Assembly (NCBI RefSeq): GCF_000425625.1
Contig: NZ_KE384412.1
Coordinates: 55,080 to 108,305, forward strand
Direction: 5' to 3'
Source: Stutzerimonas azotifigens DSM 17556
GTDB lineage: Bacteria > Pseudomonadota > Gammaproteobacteria > Pseudomonadales > Pseudomonadaceae
Length of the DNA: 53,226 nt
The notes beneath the pieces are model-generated. The model worked only from the letters and a program-made list of their open reading frames with translations. It was not told the origin of the DNA and did not search any database. Shown here one piece after another: positions 33,717-42,658 of the stretch. Position numbers and translations under genes: made by a program. The number at the start of each line of letters is the position of its first letter. Position 1 is the stretch's first letter.

Positions 33717-34839
33717 GAGGCGCGAGCCAGTCCGCCTCGCAGCGATTGCGGCCGAGACGCTTGGCGCGATACAGCGCCTGGTCGGCGCGCTGCAGGGCGA
33801 GGTCGAGGTCGTCTTCGGGCAGCAGCAGGGTCATGCCGATCGACAGGCTGAGTTGTCCGCGACTGATTCCGGCATCCGCCGGCTCGGCGGTGGCGAAGGC
33901 CTCGCGCAGGCGCTCGCAGCAGGTCGCCAGCTGCTCGGGGTCGGTGTCCGGCAGCAGCAGCACGAACTCCTCGCCACCGTAGCGCGCCAGCAGGTCGGTT
34001 TCCCGCAGGCAGGTGCCAGCCATCCCGGCGAACGCCTGCAGCACCTTGTCGCCGGCGGCGTGGCCGTGCAGGTCGTTGATGCGCTTGAAGTTGTCCAGGT
34101 CGATCAGGGCCAGGCCGCTCTGCTGGCCGCGACGCAGGCGCTTGAGCTCGGCATGCGCCTGGGCGATGAAGTGGCGGCGGTTGTGCAGGCCGGTCAGGCC
34201 GTCGGTCGAGGCCAGGTTCTGCAGCTGGTTCATCATCCCGCGCAGGGTCTCCTGGTGCGCCTGCAGCGCCATGCGTCGCTGCCGCATGCGCTGGCGCAAA
34301 CGATAGACGTAGCCGACGAACAGGCACATCCATACCAGCGTCACCAGCAGGATGCAGGCCTGCAGGAAGGCGATCTCCGGCTTGAGCAGATGGCCCCGCT
34401 GGAAATCCCACAGGTTCAGGCCGACGAAACTGAGGAAGGCCAGCGTGGCGTAGCGGGCGAAGACCGCCGGGCGCAGGAACACGGCGAACAGCAGCACGAG
34501 GATGTACAGGACCATGAAGGACCCGCGCACGCTACCGAGGCTGGACAGGAAGAAGGTGAGCCAAAGCAGCCCCACCAGCACCTGCGCCTCGGTCAGGCTG
34601 GGGTCTTCGAAGCGTTGGTTGAGGCCGGTGGCGAACACGTAGAGGAACCCCAACTGGCTGGCCACGATCAGCACCACGCCGGTCCATGCAATGGATACGG
34701 GCGCCTGGTAGAAGCCGCCGAGCACCGTGATCCAGGTGAGCAGGAGGGCCAGCGCGTAGCTGCCTGCCGCCATGCCGAAGCGTTTCATCACCAACTGCTG
34801 GAGCGCTGCCCGATGTCCTGAAGCACGCGTCGGGGTCAT
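33709..34839 (-). CDS. sadC: Membrane diguanylate cyclase, SadC-like
   Basis: A 376-residue inner-membrane enzyme making c-di-GMP from two GTP. About six transmembrane helices occupy roughly 20-200; then comes a GGDEF domain with LTGLHNRRHF and catalytic RYGGEEF (GGEEF 288-292). The allosteric I-site RETD is five residues before GGEEF, so product inhibition is expected. Position beside pykA and fumarase matches sadC of P. aeruginosa, where it promotes surface attachment. The start at 34839 (MTPTRASGHRAAL) is preferred; ATGs at 34869 and 34890 are possible. Confidence 0.88.
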   Translation of the reverse strand: MTPTRASGHRAALQQLVMKRFGMAAGSYALALLLTWITVLGGFYQAPVSIAWTGVVLIVASQLGFLYVFATGLNQRFEDPSLTEAQVLVGLLWLTFFLSSLGSVRGSFMVLYILVLLFAVFLRPAVFARYATLAFLSFVGLNLWDFQRGHLLKPEIAFLQACILLVTLVWMCLFVGYVYRLRQRMRQRRMALQAHQETLRGMMNQLQNLASTDGLTGLHNRRHFIAQAHAELKRLRRGQQSGLALIDLDNFKRINDLHGHAAGDKVLQAFAGMAGTCLRETDLLARYGGEEFVLLLPDTDPEQLATCCERLREAFATAEPADAGISRGQLSLSIGMTLLLPEDDLDLALQRADQALYRAKRLGRNRCEADWLAPRA

Positions 34840-35037
34840 GAGGTCCGTCTCTATATGGCCATGAGCCATCACTGTATCGTCACTGTACATGGAAACCTAG
34901 CCTGCGATTCTGACTTCCGTGCCGCTGGGTGTGCCGTTCGACGCCCCGCGCTATACTGCCGCGCCCTTTCCTGGAGAGCGCGCCAGCGACCAGGCTCGAC
35001 GCGCCTCCCGATTCCGCCCCGACAGAGGACGCGCTGC

Positions 35038-36561
35038 ATGACCGAGATCAAGCAAGACGACCTGATTCAAAGCGTCGCCGATGCCCTTCAATTCATTTCC
35101 TACTACCACCCGGTCGACTTCATCCAGGCCATGCACGAGGCCTACCTGCGTGAGGAGTCGCCGGCCGCGCGCGACGCCATGGCGCAGATCCTGATCAACT
35201 CGCGCATGTGCGCCACCGGGCATCGCCCGATCTGCCAGGACACCGGCATCGTCACCGTCTTCATCAAGGTCGGGATGGACGTGCGCTGGGACGGCGCCAC
35301 CATGAGCGTCGACGACATGATCAACGAGGGCGTGCGCCGGGCCTACAACCTGCCGGAGAACGTGCTTCGCGCTTCGATCCTCGCCGACCCGGCAGGTTCC
35401 CGGAAGAACACGAAAGACAACACCCCGGCGGTCATCCACTACTCGATCGTCCCCGGCGACAAGGTCGAAGTGGACGTCGCGGCCAAGGGCGGCGGCTCCG
35501 AGAACAAGTCGAAGATGGCCATGCTCAACCCGTCCGACTCCATCGTCGACTGGGTGCTCAAGACCGTGCCGACCATGGGCGCCGGCTGGTGCCCGCCGGG
35601 CATGCTCGGCATCGGCATCGGCGGCACCGCGGAGAAGGCCGCGGTGCTGGCCAAGGAGTCGCTGATGGACGAGATCGACATCCACGAGCTGAAGGCCCGC
35701 GGCCCGCAGAACCGCCTGGAAGAGCTGCGCCTGGAGATCTTCGAGAAGGTCAACCAGCTCGGCATCGGCGCCCAGGGCCTCGGCGGCCTGACCACCGTGC
35801 TGGACGTCAAGATCAAGGACTACCCGACCCACGCCGCCTCCCTGCCGGTGTGCATGATCCCCAACTGCGCCGCCACCCGCCACGCGCACTTCGTGCTCGA
35901 CGGCTCCGGCCCCGCCGCGCTGGAAGCGCCGCCGCTGGACGCCTACCCGGAAATCGTCTGGGAAGCCGGCCCGAGCGCGCGCCGCGTGGACCTCGACACC
36001 GTCACGCCGGAAGAAGTGCAGAGCTGGAAGCCGGGCGAGACCCTGCTGCTCAACGGCAAGATGCTCACCGGCCGCGACGCCGCGCACAAGCGCATGGTGG
36101 ACATGCTGAACAAGGGCGAGCCGCTGCCGGTGGACCTCAAGGGCCGTTTCATCTACTACGTCGGCCCGGTCGACCCGGTCGGCGACGAAGTGGTCGGCCC
36201 GGCCGGCCCGACTACCGCCACCCGGATGGACAAGTTCACCCGGCAGATCCTTGAGCAGACCGGCCTGTTGGGCATGATCGGCAAGTCCGAGCGCGGCCCG
36301 ATCGCCATCGAGGCGATCAGGGACAACAAGGCGGTGTACCTGATGGCCGTCGGCGGCGCCGCCTACCTGGTCGCCCAGGCGATCAAGGGCTCGAAGACGC
36401 TGGCCTTCCCGGAACTGGGCATGGAGGCGATCTACGAGTTCGAGGTCAAGGACATGCCGGTCACCGTCGCCGTGGACACCAACGGCGAGTCGGTGCACAT
36501 CACCGGCCCGGCCGTGTGGAGCAAGAAGATCGCCGAAAGCCTGGCGGTCGAAGTGCAGTAA
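35038..36561 (+). CDS. Fumarate hydratase, class I
   Basis: A 507-residue iron-sulfur fumarase interconverting fumarate and malate. The N-terminal Fe-S hydro-lyase region contains the cluster-ligand segment RMCATGHRPICQDTG, and other Cys in MIPNCAATRHAHF. The C-terminal beta domain contains YVGPVDPVGDEVVGPAGPTTATRMD (in part). The ATG at 35038 (MTEIKQDDLIQSV) follows a GAGG; the longer frame is leader sequence. A MITE-like insertion splits its terminator. Confidence 0.96.
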   Translation: MTEIKQDDLIQSVADALQFISYYHPVDFIQAMHEAYLREESPAARDAMAQILINSRMCATGHRPICQDTGIVTVFIKVGMDVRWDGATMSVDDMINEGVRRAYNLPENVLRASILADPAGSRKNTKDNTPAVIHYSIVPGDKVEVDVAAKGGGSENKSKMAMLNPSDSIVDWVLKTVPTMGAGWCPPGMLGIGIGGTAEKAAVLAKESLMDEIDIHELKARGPQNRLEELRLEIFEKVNQLGIGAQGLGGLTTVLDVKIKDYPTHAASLPVCMIPNCAATRHAHFVLDGSGPAALEAPPLDAYPEIVWEAGPSARRVDLDTVTPEEVQSWKPGETLLLNGKMLTGRDAAHKRMVDMLNKGEPLPVDLKGRFIYYVGPVDPVGDEVVGPAGPTTATRMDKFTRQILEQTGLLGMIGKSERGPIAIEAIRDNKAVYLMAVGGAAYLVAQAIKGSKTLAFPELGMEAIYEFEVKDMPVTVAVDTNGESVHITGPAVWSKKIAESLAVEVQ

Positions 36562-36587
36562 GCAGTCTTGCTGCCATGCGAAAAACC

Positions 36588-36815
36588 CGGCCTTGGCCGT
36601 AATGCCCTTCACTTAGGCAAGCTCGCCCCGAGGTCGGGCCTCCCACAAAAGCGGAGTTGTCCGCCGAGCCCCGTGGGAGGCCGCGTCCGTTCCCGACGGG
36701 CTTGCGGCATCCACCACATCCCTGTGGGAGGCGCGCCCTCGCGGCGATGCAGGCCGTAGGCCTGTCCGAGGCCAAGGGTCCATTACTTAAGTGAACAGCA
36801 TTTCGGCCTTGGCCG
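36588..36815. mobile_element. MITE-like element inserted in the fumarase terminator
   Basis: A 204-bp insert (36600-36803) is flanked by a 12-bp direct repeat CGGCCTTGGCCG (36588-36599 and 36804-36815). Its ends are imperfect inverted repeats: AATGCCCTTCACTTAGGCAA at the left, and the complement of AATGCTGTTCACTTAAGTAA at the right (about 16 of 20 matching). Removing the insert and one duplication restores a simple terminator AAAAACCCGGCC-TT-GGCCGGGTTTTT. The interior has no ORF but holds GTGGGAGG REP copies. TSD length is in the range reported for IS4-family elements; parentage is inferred. Confidence 0.75.
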
Positions 36816-37078
36816 GGTTTTTCGTTTTATAGGTTCAAGCCACCGTTGGCCGGGGATCAAACTCCACGGTGCGCACGGCTCACCTATGCCGCTATGGGAC
36901 TGCGGTTCGACCGTAGCCGCTCATGGTGAAAAAGCGCTTCGCGGTTTTCCACCCTACGATCGTGCACGAACCCCACAGGCAACCAGGATCAGTCCCCCGT
37001 CAGGAGGCCGAGCGCAGGCGTTGCGCAGGGGCCGCGAGGCATGGACGCCGAGCGAGGAACGATGGACGGGGCCGCCGC
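36816..37078. repeat. Gap with REP-like palindrome
   Basis: After the terminator tail (GGTTTTTCGTTTT) there is no supported gene. An imperfect palindrome GGTGAAAAAGCGCTTCGCGG..TTCCACCCTACG is at 36924-36958 and resembles the one at 42747-42783 in its ends. The 37001-37078 stretch beyond it looks like ordinary flanking sequence of the DJ-1 gene 3' end. Confidence 0.5.
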
Positions 37079-37660
37079 TCACGGCTCGATACGCGTCCCC
37101 AACCGCACGAGAAACTGCGCCAGCCAGGCCGGATGCGCCGGCCACGCCGGCGCCGTGACCAGGTTGCCGTCGGTGTGCGCCTGGTCCACCTCGAGCTGGA
37201 CGAACTCCCCTCCGGCCAGCTCCACCTCCGGCGCGCAGGCCGGGTAGGCGCTGCACGCCCGCCCCTTGAGCACGCCGGCGGCCGCGAGCAGCTGGGCACC
37301 GTGGCAGACCGCCGCGATCGGCTTGTCGGCCTCGGCGAAGGCGCTGACCAGGCCCAGCACACGGGTGTTCAGGCGCAGGTACTCCGGCGCGCGGCCGCCG
37401 GGGATCACCAGGGCGTCGTAGTCCTCGGCACGCACCTTATCGAAATCGAAGTTGAGCGCGAACCGGTGGCCCGGCTTCTCGCTGTAGGTCTGGTCGCCCT
37501 CGAAGTCGTGGATCGCCGTGCGGACGTGATCGCCCGCCTTCTTGTCCGGGCAGACCGCGTGCACGGTATGCCCGACCATCAGCAGTGCCTGGAAAGGCAC
37601 CATGGTTTCGTAGTCCTCGGCGTAGTCGCCGACCAGCATCAGGATCTTCTTGGCGGCCAT
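37079..37660 (-). CDS. DJ-1/PfpI-family protein
   Basis: A 193-residue cytosolic protein of the class I glutamine amidotransferase-like superfamily. The nucleophile elbow AVCHGAQLL carries Cys119-His120, and [13 protein letters not shown] is the PfpI-type signature. Members act as deglycases, chaperones or proteases; the exact activity cannot be read from sequence. Start [16 protein letters not shown] at 37660 has GGAGG upstream, and an ATG eight codons earlier lacks one. Downstream of cls, with an inverted repeat between. Confidence 0.92.
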   Translation of the reverse strand: MAAKKILMLVGDYAEDYETMVPFQALLMVGHTVHAVCPDKKAGDHVRTAIHDFEGDQTYSEKPGHRFALNFDFDKVRAEDYDALVIPGGRAPEYLRLNTRVLGLVSAFAEADKPIAAVCHGAQLLAAAGVLKGRACSAYPACAPEVELAGGEFVQLEVDQAHTDGNLVTAPAWPAHPAWLAQFLVRLGTRIEP

Positions 37661-37736
37661 CGGTTCGTCCTCCACAGGGTCCATGAATGTGCGCGTCCGG
37701 ACCGATAACCATAGTCGCGGCCCGGCGCTTTTCCAT

Positions 37737-37788
37737 TAGGGTCCGTTGCCGTTTCGGCGCGGCCGCGAACGAAATGGCAACAGACCTA
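37737..37788. repeat. Long inverted repeat 'GTTGCC element', copy 2
   Basis: TAGGGTCCGTTGCCGTTTCG (37737-37756) and CGAAATGGCAACAGACCTA (37770-37788) form paired arms around a 13-bp GC-rich middle. As in copy 1, the outer TAG of the right arm is the stop codon of the upstream minus-strand gene (37786-37788), and both copies share one orientation-specific G-T wobble. Confidence 0.85.
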
Positions 37789-38952
37789 GCCATTGCGGTT
37801 GAAGAAGCCCATCACCAGCCGATCGAGCCGGCCCCAGAAGAACTGCTTGACCCGCTCGGCCAGCGGGCGCGACTTCCAGCTCCGCAGGTCGACCCGCTCG
37901 CTCAGCGCCATGTCGCGCTCGAAGCAGTCCACCACCTGGCTGCAGAATTCCGGGTCGAGCGCTTCCAGGTTCGCCTCCAGGTTCCAGCGCAGGTTCCAGT
38001 GGTCGAAGTTGCAGGAGCCGATGCTCACCCAGTCGTCGACCAGCACCATCTTCAGGTGCGAGAAATGCGGCTGGTACTCGTAGATGCGGATCGGCGAACG
38101 CAGCAGCCGCGGGTAGAAGCGCTGGCCGGCATAGCGCACCGGCGGATGGTCGGTGTTGCGCCCGGTGAGCACCAGGCGCACGTCGACGCCACGGCGGGCC
38201 GCGCGGATGAGCATCCGCCGCAGCTTGCGGCTCGGCAGGAAGTAGGGCGTGGTCAGCCAGACGCGCCGGCGCGCCTGGGCCACGCTGAGAACCAGGCTGC
38301 GCAGCACGTCGCCGTGTTGCCGGGCGGCGGCATAGGCGACGCGCCCCATGCCGCGCTCGCCCCAGGGCGTCGGCGGGATGTTCGGCGCCCGCTGCGGCAG
38401 CGGCAGCTGCCAGATGCGCCGCTGCAGGCAGTTCATCCACTGCGCCTCGAACAGCTCCTGCCAGTCCTGCAGCACCGGCCCCTGGATCTCCACCATGGCC
38501 TCGTGCCAGAAGGCCCCGTCCTTCTCCTGCGGGTTCCAGAACTGGTCGGTGACGCCGGTGCCGCCGACGAAGCAGACGCGCCCGTCCACCAGCAGGATCT
38601 TGCGATGGTCACGGTGCAGGTTGCGAAAGCGCAGCCGCCAGGACAGCGGGTTGTAGATGCGCAGTTCGACGCCGGCCTCCTTGAGCAGGTCGCGTTTCCC
38701 GTCGCTCAGGTTCAGGCAGCCGAAGCCGTCCAGCAGGCAGCGCACCTGGACGCCGCGGCGCGCCGCGTCCGACAGCACCTCGACCATGTGGTCGGCGCAG
38801 TAGCCGTCCTCGACCAGGTAGAGTTCGATGTCGACCCGCTGCCGCGCGGCGCGCACGGCGTCGGTCATCACCGGGAAATACTGTGGGCCGTCCACCAGCA
38901 GGCGGAACCGGTTGCCGCTGCGCCAGGGATACACCGGCCCGGCGAGCTTCAC
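37786..38952 (-). CDS. Cardiolipin synthase-like phospholipase D protein
   Basis: A 388-residue PLD-superfamily enzyme, most like ClsB, which joins phosphatidylglycerol with a second phospholipid at the inner membrane. Two HKD motifs are present: HRDHRKILLVDGRVCFVGG and HFSHLKMVLVDDWVSIGSCN. There are no strong N-terminal transmembrane helices. A GTG at 38952 (VKLAGPVYPWRSGNRF) has GGAG seven bases upstream and is preferred to a GTG at 38991. The TAG stop is shared with an inverted repeat. Confidence 0.88.
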   Translation of the reverse strand: MKLAGPVYPWRSGNRFRLLVDGPQYFPVMTDAVRAARQRVDIELYLVEDGYCADHMVEVLSDAARRGVQVRCLLDGFGCLNLSDGKRDLLKEAGVELRIYNPLSWRLRFRNLHRDHRKILLVDGRVCFVGGTGVTDQFWNPQEKDGAFWHEAMVEIQGPVLQDWQELFEAQWMNCLQRRIWQLPLPQRAPNIPPTPWGERGMGRVAYAAARQHGDVLRSLVLSVAQARRRVWLTTPYFLPSRKLRRMLIRAARRGVDVRLVLTGRNTDHPPVRYAGQRFYPRLLRSPIRIYEYQPHFSHLKMVLVDDWVSIGSCNFDHWNLRWNLEANLEALDPEFCSQVVDCFERDMALSERVDLRSWKSRPLAERVKQFFWGRLDRLVMGFFNRNG

Positions 38953-39227
38953 GACGGCGCTCCGGAGAATGCCCCGGGGCTCGGCAAGCACACGGGCGCC
39001 TGCCCGTATCCACTCATCGGGCAGGCTGGAACGGCTGGCGTTCGGTACTCCCGTCCATCCATGAAATCCCTGTTACCCCCAGTTGATGGCCGCTGCCCAG
39101 CATACAGCAGGGCCGAACCCGGTACGTCCGACGCAACGCGCGGCGGCGAGCGACGAATCGCTGCGTATAGGCCCGGCGGCGCCCGGCAGAGTTCCCGTCG
39201 CCAACGGCCGATAACACTCGCCGGCCG
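38953..39227. other. Intergenic region between ODP gene and cls
   Basis: About 275 bases with no supported gene; no recognisable repeat or RNA. Presumably it contains the cls promoter on the minus strand and the end of the ODP-like transcript. Confidence 0.4.
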
Positions 39228-40022
39228 CTAGCGCGTGGTGCGCGGCAGCTGGTAGTCCTCGGGGCCGAGCAGATCGAGCCCGCATTCCAGCGTCTCGATC
39301 CAGTCGAGGAAGGTCGTCACCATCTCGGGGCCGATGAAGGGACGGCCGTGCTGCGGCACGATGCGCTCGACGTCCATCTTGCGGACCATCTGCGCCCACA
39401 GCCGGCAGGCCTTGTTGCCGGCCATGTAGCGGCGGTGGAAACCCTCCATGTGCGGCAGGTGGCTGGCGAAGTCGGTCACCGGCGAGGCGTCCTCGACCAG
39501 GCTGGCGCCCATGTCGCCGGAGAACAGGATGCGGCTGACCGGATCGTAGAGCTGGAAGTTGCCCACCGAGTGCAGGAAGTGCGCCGGCACCGCGTACAGC
39601 CGGTTGCGCCCGAGCGGGAAGGCAGCGCCGCCGTCGGCGAGCGGGATCACCCGGTCATAGGTGGAAATGCCGTGGCTCAGCGCCAGGTAGCCGGCGGTCA
39701 GGTGCGGCAGGAAGCGCGCCCAGAGCTTGGAGCAGATCACCTTGGCACGGGTGTGCAGCAGCCATTTGTCCAACGAGGCGATGATGTCCGGATCCTGGTG
39801 GGAGGCGAAGATGTAGGTCAGCTCCTGCACCGGGATGTGCTTGGACAGCTCCAGCGACAGCGGCGTGTAGGTCAGGTCGCCGCCCGGGTCGAGCAGCAGG
39901 TACTGGCCGTTGTCGACGATCAGGAACTGGTTGGACTGAACCCCGTCGCCAGTGACCAGATCGTCGAACATCAGGCATTTGTGGTCCCCGTTATCGAACA
40001 GAACGATGGGCTCTCGTCGCAT
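39228..40022 (-). CDS. ODP-type metallo-beta-lactamase-fold di-iron protein
   Basis: A 264-residue protein related to flavodiiron proteins but lacking a flavodoxin domain. Likely metal ligands are H75, D77 and D79 (SHQDPDI), H148 or H151 (AHFLHSVGN), D170 (FSGDMGAS) and H225 (PQHGRPF). The usual second His after the HxExD triad is Ile here, as in the oxygen-binding di-iron (ODP) proteins that sense O2 in chemotaxis of spirochaetes. Start MRREPIVLFDNG at 40022 follows GAGG. An O2- or redox-sensing role is inferred. Confidence 0.82.
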   Translation of the reverse strand: MRREPIVLFDNGDHKCLMFDDLVTGDGVQSNQFLIVDNGQYLLLDPGGDLTYTPLSLELSKHIPVQELTYIFASHQDPDIIASLDKWLLHTRAKVICSKLWARFLPHLTAGYLALSHGISTYDRVIPLADGGAAFPLGRNRLYAVPAHFLHSVGNFQLYDPVSRILFSGDMGASLVEDASPVTDFASHLPHMEGFHRRYMAGNKACRLWAQMVRKMDVERIVPQHGRPFIGPEMVTTFLDWIETLECGLDLLGPEDYQLPRTTR

Positions 40023-40074
40023 GGCTACCTCGGCTGGCTGAAGCGCCGAATGGTAGCCGTGCCCACCGCGGCGC

Positions 40075-40968
40075 CTACTGATGCAGGTCAATCCCCAGCT
40101 CGGCGAGCGCCTTGTCCAGCCGCCGGGTGCGGGCCTCGCCGGCCATCAGCAGCAGGCCGCGGTCGCGCAGCCACAGTTGCCCCAGTTCCGGCGAACCGGC
40201 CGCCAGCGCCGTCGCCACCTCCGGCTCCAGCGCCCGCCGCTGCGCTTCCAGGCCGGCGAGCAGCAGGTGCGTGGCGGCCGCGCCCGCCGGTTGCCGCGCC
40301 GCCTCCGCCACCCCGGACAGCAGGCCGACCAGGCGCAGGGGCAACTCGCCGGGCCAGTGCTGCTCCAGCGCCAGGCCGTAGAGCCAGGCCACCAGCGCCG
40401 CGAGGACGTACAGGTCCTCGTGGGTGCGGAAGGGTTTGACGTAGTCGTCCCAGCCGTCGCCGGCCAGGCGCTCGCAGGGCGCGTGCTCGAGGCGCAGCCG
40501 CGCGTGCGGGATGTCCGGGATCAGCGACAGTGGCGGGCCCGGCAGCAACCGAACGCCCGGATCGCCGACGCGCACCACGGCGACGGCGAGATGCGCGGCC
40601 GCACCGGGCGCCTCGTCGCGAGCCGGCACCAGCAGCCACTGCGCCGCGGGGCCGGCAGTGACGAAATCCTTCTCGCCGTCGAGGTGGCGGCCGTCGAGCC
40701 GTGTCCGCAGCTGCGCCGGGCGCAACTGCCGCCCCTCGGTGGCGCAGAAGGCGCCGAGGCCGGCCGGCGCCGCCGGCCAGAGCGCACGCAGGGCGGCCTG
40801 GTAGCCGGCGAGAAACGCCAGCCCCGGCGTGCTCGCGCGGCGGCCGCCGCCTATCGCCAGTTCCAGCGGCGAGGCTGCCGGACATTCGTCGAGCAGGGCG
40901 TCGAACCAGTCGTCGAGGGCGGCGGCCGGTCGCCGTTGGACGGGGCCGAGCAGGGTGTGCCAGGGCAT
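40075..40968 (-). CDS. Short acyl-CoA dehydrogenase-like protein
   Basis: A 297-residue protein resembling the middle beta domain and part of the C-terminal helical domain of acyl-CoA dehydrogenases. The strand LDGEKDFVTAGPAAQWLLV parallels the LNGEKWFITNG region of that family. It is about 80 residues shorter than usual, and I see neither a catalytic Glu nor the C-terminal FAD motif, so it may be non-enzymatic or diverged. The ATG at 40968 has GGAG upstream. Divergent from olsB, hinting at a lipid role. Confidence 0.75.
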   Translation of the reverse strand: MPWHTLLGPVQRRPAAALDDWFDALLDECPAASPLELAIGGGRRASTPGLAFLAGYQAALRALWPAAPAGLGAFCATEGRQLRPAQLRTRLDGRHLDGEKDFVTAGPAAQWLLVPARDEAPGAAAHLAVAVVRVGDPGVRLLPGPPLSLIPDIPHARLRLEHAPCERLAGDGWDDYVKPFRTHEDLYVLAALVAWLYGLALEQHWPGELPLRLVGLLSGVAEAARQPAGAAATHLLLAGLEAQRRALEPEVATALAAGSPELGQLWLRDRGLLLMAGEARTRRLDKALAELGIDLHQ

Positions 40969-41135
40969 GGGGCAATCTCCTCGATGGCTGTCATCAGAGC
41001 ATCACCGTCCTGTCATGGGCATGCCACTGCGGCTGCCTAGCCTGAGCCTGCACCTGCGGACGGCGACTCACCATAACAATCCGTCGGCGCCGGTGCACTG
41101 CCAGCCACGCCCCGAGGCGTCACAGGAGAGAGAGC

Positions 41136-41888
41136 ATGAGCATCACGGCCCCGAACACCACCCCGACGCCACGTCAGCTGCAGGCCGAGCGCCTGCTGGG
41201 CGAGGCCGCCCTGCGCGAGGCCCAGGCGCTGCGCTACCGGGTCTTCAGCGCCGAATACCAGGCGCGCCTGGAAGGCGAGGAGCAGCAGCTCGACCGCGAC
41301 GCCTACGATCCCTACTGCCGCCACATCGGCGTGCGCGACCTGGCCAGCGGCGCCCTGGTCGCCACCACGCGCCTGCTGGACCACCAGGCGGCGCTTAAGC
41401 TGGGCGGCTTCTACAGCGAGGCGGAATTCAGCCTGCAGGGCCTGGCGCAACTGCCCGGACCGGTGCTGGAAATCGGCCGGACCTGCGTCGACCCGGCCTA
41501 CCGCAACGGGGCGACCATCGCCGTGCTGTGGAGCGAGCTGGCAGAGGTGCTGAACGAGGGCAGCTACGGCTACCTGATGGGCTGCGCCAGCATTCCGATG
41601 CGCGACGGCGGCGTGCAGGCCCAGGCGGTGATGCAGCGCCTGCGCGAGCGCTACCTGTGCACCGACCCGGTCCGCGCCGTGCCGCGCAACCCGCTGCCGG
41701 ACCTGCAGTTGCCCGGCAACGTCACCGCGGAAGTTCCACCGCTGCTCAAGGCCTACATGCGCCTGGGCGCGAAGATCTGTGGCGAACCGAGCTGGGACCC
41801 GGACTTCCAGGTCGCCGACGTGTTCGTCCTGCTGCGCCGCACCGATCTGTGCCCACGCTACGCCCGCCACTTCAAGGCGGCGGTCTGA
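41136..41888 (+). CDS. olsB: L-ornithine N-alpha-acyltransferase
   Basis: A 250-residue acyltransferase of the GNAT-like OlsB family, transferring a 3-hydroxyacyl group from ACP to ornithine to make lyso-ornithine lipid. Motifs include [35 protein letters not shown] and [21 protein letters not shown] (in part). AGGAGAG precedes the start. It is coupled to olsA by a one-base TGATG overlap. Ornithine lipids replace phospholipids when phosphate is scarce. Confidence 0.94.
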   Translation: MSITAPNTTPTPRQLQAERLLGEAALREAQALRYRVFSAEYQARLEGEEQQLDRDAYDPYCRHIGVRDLASGALVATTRLLDHQAALKLGGFYSEAEFSLQGLAQLPGPVLEIGRTCVDPAYRNGATIAVLWSELAEVLNEGSYGYLMGCASIPMRDGGVQAQAVMQRLRERYLCTDPVRAVPRNPLPDLQLPGNVTAEVPPLLKAYMRLGAKICGEPSWDPDFQVADVFVLLRRTDLCPRYARHFKAAV

Positions 41889-42658
41889 TGCGCCGGCTCC
41901 GCCTGACCTGGCGGTTGCTGCGCATCGCCGGGCTGCTGGCCCTTGGCGGCGTGCTCGCCGTGGCACTCTCGATCCGCTATCGCCGGCTCGACGCCGGCAA
42001 TGACAGCCGCCGCCAACTGACCCGCTGGTGGCTGGCTCGCCTGGCCCGCGCCCTGCCCTTCCGGGTGACGGTGTACGGCGAGGCGCCGTCCGGGCCCATG
42101 CTCTGGCTGGCCAACCATGTGTCCTGGTCGGACATCCCGCTGCTCGGGCAGCTGGCACCGGTGACCTTCCTGTCCAAGGCCGAGGTACGCGGCTGGCCGC
42201 TGATCGGCTGGCTGGCCGCGCAGGCCGGCACCCTGTTCATCCGCCGTGGCGCAGGCGACGGCGTGCGGCTCTGCCAGGTCCTGGCCGAGCAGCTGCGGCT
42301 CGGTCACGGCGTGCTGGTGTTTCCCGAGGGCACCACCACCGCCGGCGACCGGCTCAAGCCCTTCCACCCACGCTTGATGGCCGCCGCGATAGAAACCGGC
42401 GCCGCGGTGCAGCCGGTCGCCATCCGCTACCGGCGCGACGGCGTCCTGGATCCGATCGCGCCCTTCGTCGGCGAAGACGAGCTGACCGATCACCTGCTGC
42501 GCCTGCTGGCCAGACCGGTGGCCGAAGTGGAGATTCACCTGCTGCCGCCGATCGACAGCTGCGGCCTGGATCGCGGCGGCCTGGCACGCCGGGCGCAGGC
42601 GGCGATCGAGGCGGTGATCCTCGAAACGACGGTCGAGGCGGAGCGGGAAGCGGCCTGA
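41888..42658 (+). CDS. olsA: Lyso-ornithine lipid O-acyltransferase
   Basis: A 256-residue membrane-associated 1-acylglycerol-3-phosphate acyltransferase-type enzyme that adds the second acyl chain to lyso-ornithine lipid. The PlsC motifs are NHVSWSD (HX4D) and VFPEGTTT, after an N-terminal helix (LLRIAGLLALGGVLAVALS). The ATG at 41888 overlaps the olsB stop by one base. In P. aeruginosa the homologue may also work in phosphatidic acid synthesis. Confidence 0.92.
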   Translation: MRRLRLTWRLLRIAGLLALGGVLAVALSIRYRRLDAGNDSRRQLTRWWLARLARALPFRVTVYGEAPSGPMLWLANHVSWSDIPLLGQLAPVTFLSKAEVRGWPLIGWLAAQAGTLFIRRGAGDGVRLCQVLAEQLRLGHGVLVFPEGTTTAGDRLKPFHPRLMAAAIETGAAVQPVAIRYRRDGVLDPIAPFVGEDELTDHLLRLLARPVAEVEIHLLPPIDSCGLDRGGLARRAQAAIEAVILETTVEAEREAA

